From NCBI GenBank assembly GCA_023260495.1, contig JALQVB010000002.1, positions 1-39,817 of the forward strand: a stretch of DNA of 39,817 bases, read 5' to 3'. This document shows, in pieces, positions 38,109 through 39,817 of this stretch; the first letter of the stretch is position 1, and every line of letters begins with the position of its first letter. Both the position numbers and the translations under genes were made by a program. The notes beneath the pieces are model-generated. The model was not told the origin of the DNA. It made no database searches and worked only from the letters and a program-made list of their open reading frames with translations. This stretch comes from Aquiluna sp. GTDB lineage: Bacteria; Actinomycetota; Actinomycetes; Actinomycetales; Microbacteriaceae.

Positions 38109-39008
38109 ATGTTTGCATTCACAACTATCGCTAGGCAAGAGGTCCTTGCCCTAAGGCGGGAAAAGCTGCCCGGCATCATGCTCGGCATTTTTATAGCCCT
38201 GGTCACGGTCTCGAGCTTCATTGGCTTCCTAACCAAGAACACAGTGAGCGATGTCTGGCTGAAGGTTTCTCAAGCCGGACTTACTCAAGTGCCAAATCCA
38301 TTTGCATCTGTATCTCCGCTCTATTACGCCCGAAACGCGGTCATATACATAATCTTGATCGGAACCTTGATGGCGATCGTTGCAGGTGTCACTTCCGGAA
38401 TTAGAGACCGAAAAGCTGCGACAGTTGACTTGGTTCTGACCCGACCCGCCTCATTGCGAGAGTTGGTATTTGGCAAGCTGGCAGGCCTCGGTATCTGGTT
38501 GATGCTTGTGGTTGGAATCGTGGCAGTAATAGCTTCTGCCCTGATTACTTTGATTGCCGGCAACTTTCTTAGCCTTGATGACTATCTAAGACTGCTTGCT
38601 TTCTTTGCGCTCTCACTACCTCTGCTTATGGGCTTTGCCGGAATCGGGCTGCTCTCTGGGTTATTGAGTTCTAGGGAATCCAGTGCGCTGCTTGGCCCAA
38701 TCGGAGTCTGGGCGATGCTGACTTTTGTCGCTCCGCAGTTAGGCACTGCCGCCAGGCCGGTGGCACTTCTAAATCCAGTGCCAGTGCCAGCAACGAGCGG
38801 TGGAGCGTTTGATTTTCTCAACGTGCTGACCTCCCCATTCTCAGTCTCGGAGAAGTTCAAGCTCGCCGGCGGACTGCTTTTGAAGGACCCAGACATAACC
38901 GGCAATCTAACGCTTGCAACAGCCAACGTTGTGCTGTTTTTGGCGGTTGTTGGTGCCCTGCTTCTTCTAGTAAATCGAACTCGAATCCGAGGTGTTGCAA
39001 GTGAATAA
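38109..39008 (+). CDS. ABC-2 type permease, 299 aa
   Basis: An inner-membrane permease with six hydrophobic helices. The N-terminal cytoplasmic helix (MFAFTTIARQEVLALRREK) leads to helix 1 (IMLGIFIALVTVSSFIGFL). A large extracytoplasmic loop is followed by IYIILIGTLMAIVAGVTSG, and the cytoplasmic loop IRDRKAATVDLVLTRPASL is the coupling segment seen in NosY/ABC-2 permeases. Three more helices and a final helix (LFLAVVGALLLLVN) complete it. ATG 38109 comes 2 bases after the ATPase stop. It partners the ATPase and the following permease, probably as a heterodimer. Cargo unknown. Confidence 0.86.
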   Translation: MFAFTTIARQEVLALRREKLPGIMLGIFIALVTVSSFIGFLTKNTVSDVWLKVSQAGLTQVPNPFASVSPLYYARNAVIYIILIGTLMAIVAGVTSGIRDRKAATVDLVLTRPASLRELVFGKLAGLGIWLMLVVGIVAVIASALITLIAGNFLSLDDYLRLLAFFALSLPLLMGFAGIGLLSGLLSSRESSALLGPIGVWAMLTFVAPQLGTAARPVALLNPVPVPATSGGAFDFLNVLTSPFSVSEKFKLAGGLLLKDPDITGNLTLATANVVLFLAVVGALLLLVNRTRIRGVASE

Positions 39009-39817
39009 GGTTGTCGCAATAGCAAAATTTGAGATTTTGCAGATAGCTAGAAATCGATTTTCAATCGTCGCTCTTGGCGCTCTGTTGTTGGCAATTTTGG
39101 TATCAATCCTCGTTGCCTCGATGGAGTTCAGTGTTAAAGCAGATGCCTTCAAGGCCTATGCCGATGCATTGATCGCAAGTGGTAAACAACCTCAAGATCC
39201 AGGCACTCAGCTTTTCCCTCTGCAGCTGACTCGAGGTGGAATCGAATACCTCGAAATCATCGGAGCTCTTTTTGCCATCGTGATCGGATACTCGTCAATT
39301 GCCCGTGAAAAACAGCGCGGGACAATGTGGCTAATTTTCACGAGGCCGGTAGCAAGCTCCGATCTTTATCTGGGCAAATTGGCGGCACTGTCAGTGCTTT
39401 GGTTCGCGTTTTCTTTCATCGCAATGGGCTTGTCGTTGGTAACGGCAGTTGCCGCGGGTCACGCTCAGATATCTGGGCTTGAGATGGCCAAGACTCTAGT
39501 GGTGGTATTTGCAGCCTGGGTGTATCTCACCTTGTGGTCGGCGTTGGCAATGGGCTTGGCTTCAATTTTCAAGAATGCCGCGTCTGCCCTGGTGGTTGCA
39601 ATTGCGCTTTGGCTTCTAGTGGTTTTGGTGATTCCTCAAATTGGAGACACCATGGACCCAGACAACCAAGTGCCCGGCGGCTTATTCAAGTCACTGCAAA
39701 TCGCCAAGCCAGATGAAACCGCAGTTCTCGCCAACTTCGCAGGTTACAACAACGCGAGAGACGCACTCGAAGTTTCTTCAGTAACGAAGCATTTCGAGAG
39801 GGTTGCCTTTGGATTTT
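39001..39817 (+). CDS. Second ABC-2 type permease, N-terminal 272 aa
   Basis: The frame is open from GTG 39001 to the window edge, so the gene is cut. It starts within the last 8 bases of the previous permease gene (GTGAATAA), showing coupled translation. MNKVVAIAKFEILQIARNRF is the cytoplasmic start helix, followed by helix 1. IEIIGALFAIVIGY-like helix 2 leads into SIAREKQRGTMWLIFTRPV, the coupling loop also found in the first permease (EKQRGTMWLIFTRP versus DRKAATVDLVLTRP). Further helices continue to residue about 215, then a hydrophilic loop. The two permeases are clearly paralogous. Whether a substrate-binding or accessory gene follows is outside the window. Confidence 0.86.
   Translation, partial: MNKVVAIAKFEILQIARNRFSIVALGALLLAILVSILVASMEFSVKADAFKAYADALIASGKQPQDPGTQLFPLQLTRGGIEYLEIIGALFAIVIGYSSIAREKQRGTMWLIFTRPVASSDLYLGKLAALSVLWFAFSFIAMGLSLVTAVAAGHAQISGLEMAKTLVVVFAAWVYLTLWSALAMGLASIFKNAASALVVAIALWLLVVLVIPQIGDTMDPDNQVPGGLFKSLQIAKPDETAVLANFAGYNNARDALEVSSVTKHFERVAFGF

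Noticed and set aside
37212..39817. Integrated element with attachment repeats at tRNA-Arg
   Set aside because: No second copy of the tRNA 3' end and no integrase is visible in the window; only the lower G+C supports acquisition.

Overview
The window reads as a compact, moderate-G+C actinobacterial chromosome segment. My best guess is a small-genome member of the Microbacteriaceae, such as the freshwater Luna-type bacteria. That assignment is an inference from gene content: an ADP-dependent NnrD alone, a DUF6186-like mini-protein, an LCP protein, a pheA-lipid kinase-serS-HAD order, many GTG/TTG starts and very short gaps. No 16S rRNA or other phylogenetic marker was used. There is no CRISPR array, insertion sequence or phage, and almost every base is coding.

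Layout. 1-1461: the 3' end of pyrE and an MFS exporter. 1543-2246: a Phd-like antitoxin and PIN-domain toxin with a palindromic operator. 2243-5634: a NagD-like HAD phosphatase, a TrmH-type RNA methyltransferase, purA and an unknown gene. 5762-12928: a giant (>2000 aa) secreted/membrane hybrid protein, followed by a voltage-sensor-type ion channel gene and a TM2-domain gene. 12925-16088: MutT-like NUDIX, glutathione peroxidase, NnrD, two small membrane proteins and a Pr6Pr-like protein. 16098-19943: alpha/beta hydrolase, zinc alcohol dehydrogenase, aldo-keto reductase and a ferritin-like lipoprotein. 19984-23775: TrhO, an M13 peptidase, a hotdog thioesterase and a small GNAT protein. 23793-28742: an orphan beta-class DNA methyltransferase, a thiamine-type ABC permease and binding protein under a TPP riboswitch, and a DHA2 drug exporter. 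28770-31585: M15 carboxypeptidase, phosphoglucomutase and a small membrane protein. 31637-37031: pheA, lipid kinase, serS, HAD phosphatase, tRNA-Ser(UGA) and LCP protein. 37074-37284: tRNA-Ser(GCU) and tRNA-Arg(ACG). 37378-39817: an ATPase and two ABC-2 permeases of lower G+C, running off the end.

Three sequence-level patterns stand out. First, at least fourteen genes lack a Shine-Dalgarno sequence and instead have a TANNNT -10 box 6-7 bases before the start codon, which implies leaderless mRNAs; in several places that box overlaps the stop codon of the preceding gene. Second, seven of eight convergent gene pairs overlap, and five share exactly 4 bases (four times CTAG, once TTAG). Third, the giant protein gene has a good Shine-Dalgarno and a complete signal peptide but no ATG, GTG or TTG where the start should be; an ATC sits at the expected place.

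The most novel-looking unit is the giant gene at 5762-11884 with its ion-channel and TM2 neighbours. It has an Ig-like ectodomain, a Pro/Thr stalk, an Ala/Gly tract and about ten C-terminal membrane helices. I do not recognise it as a described system.
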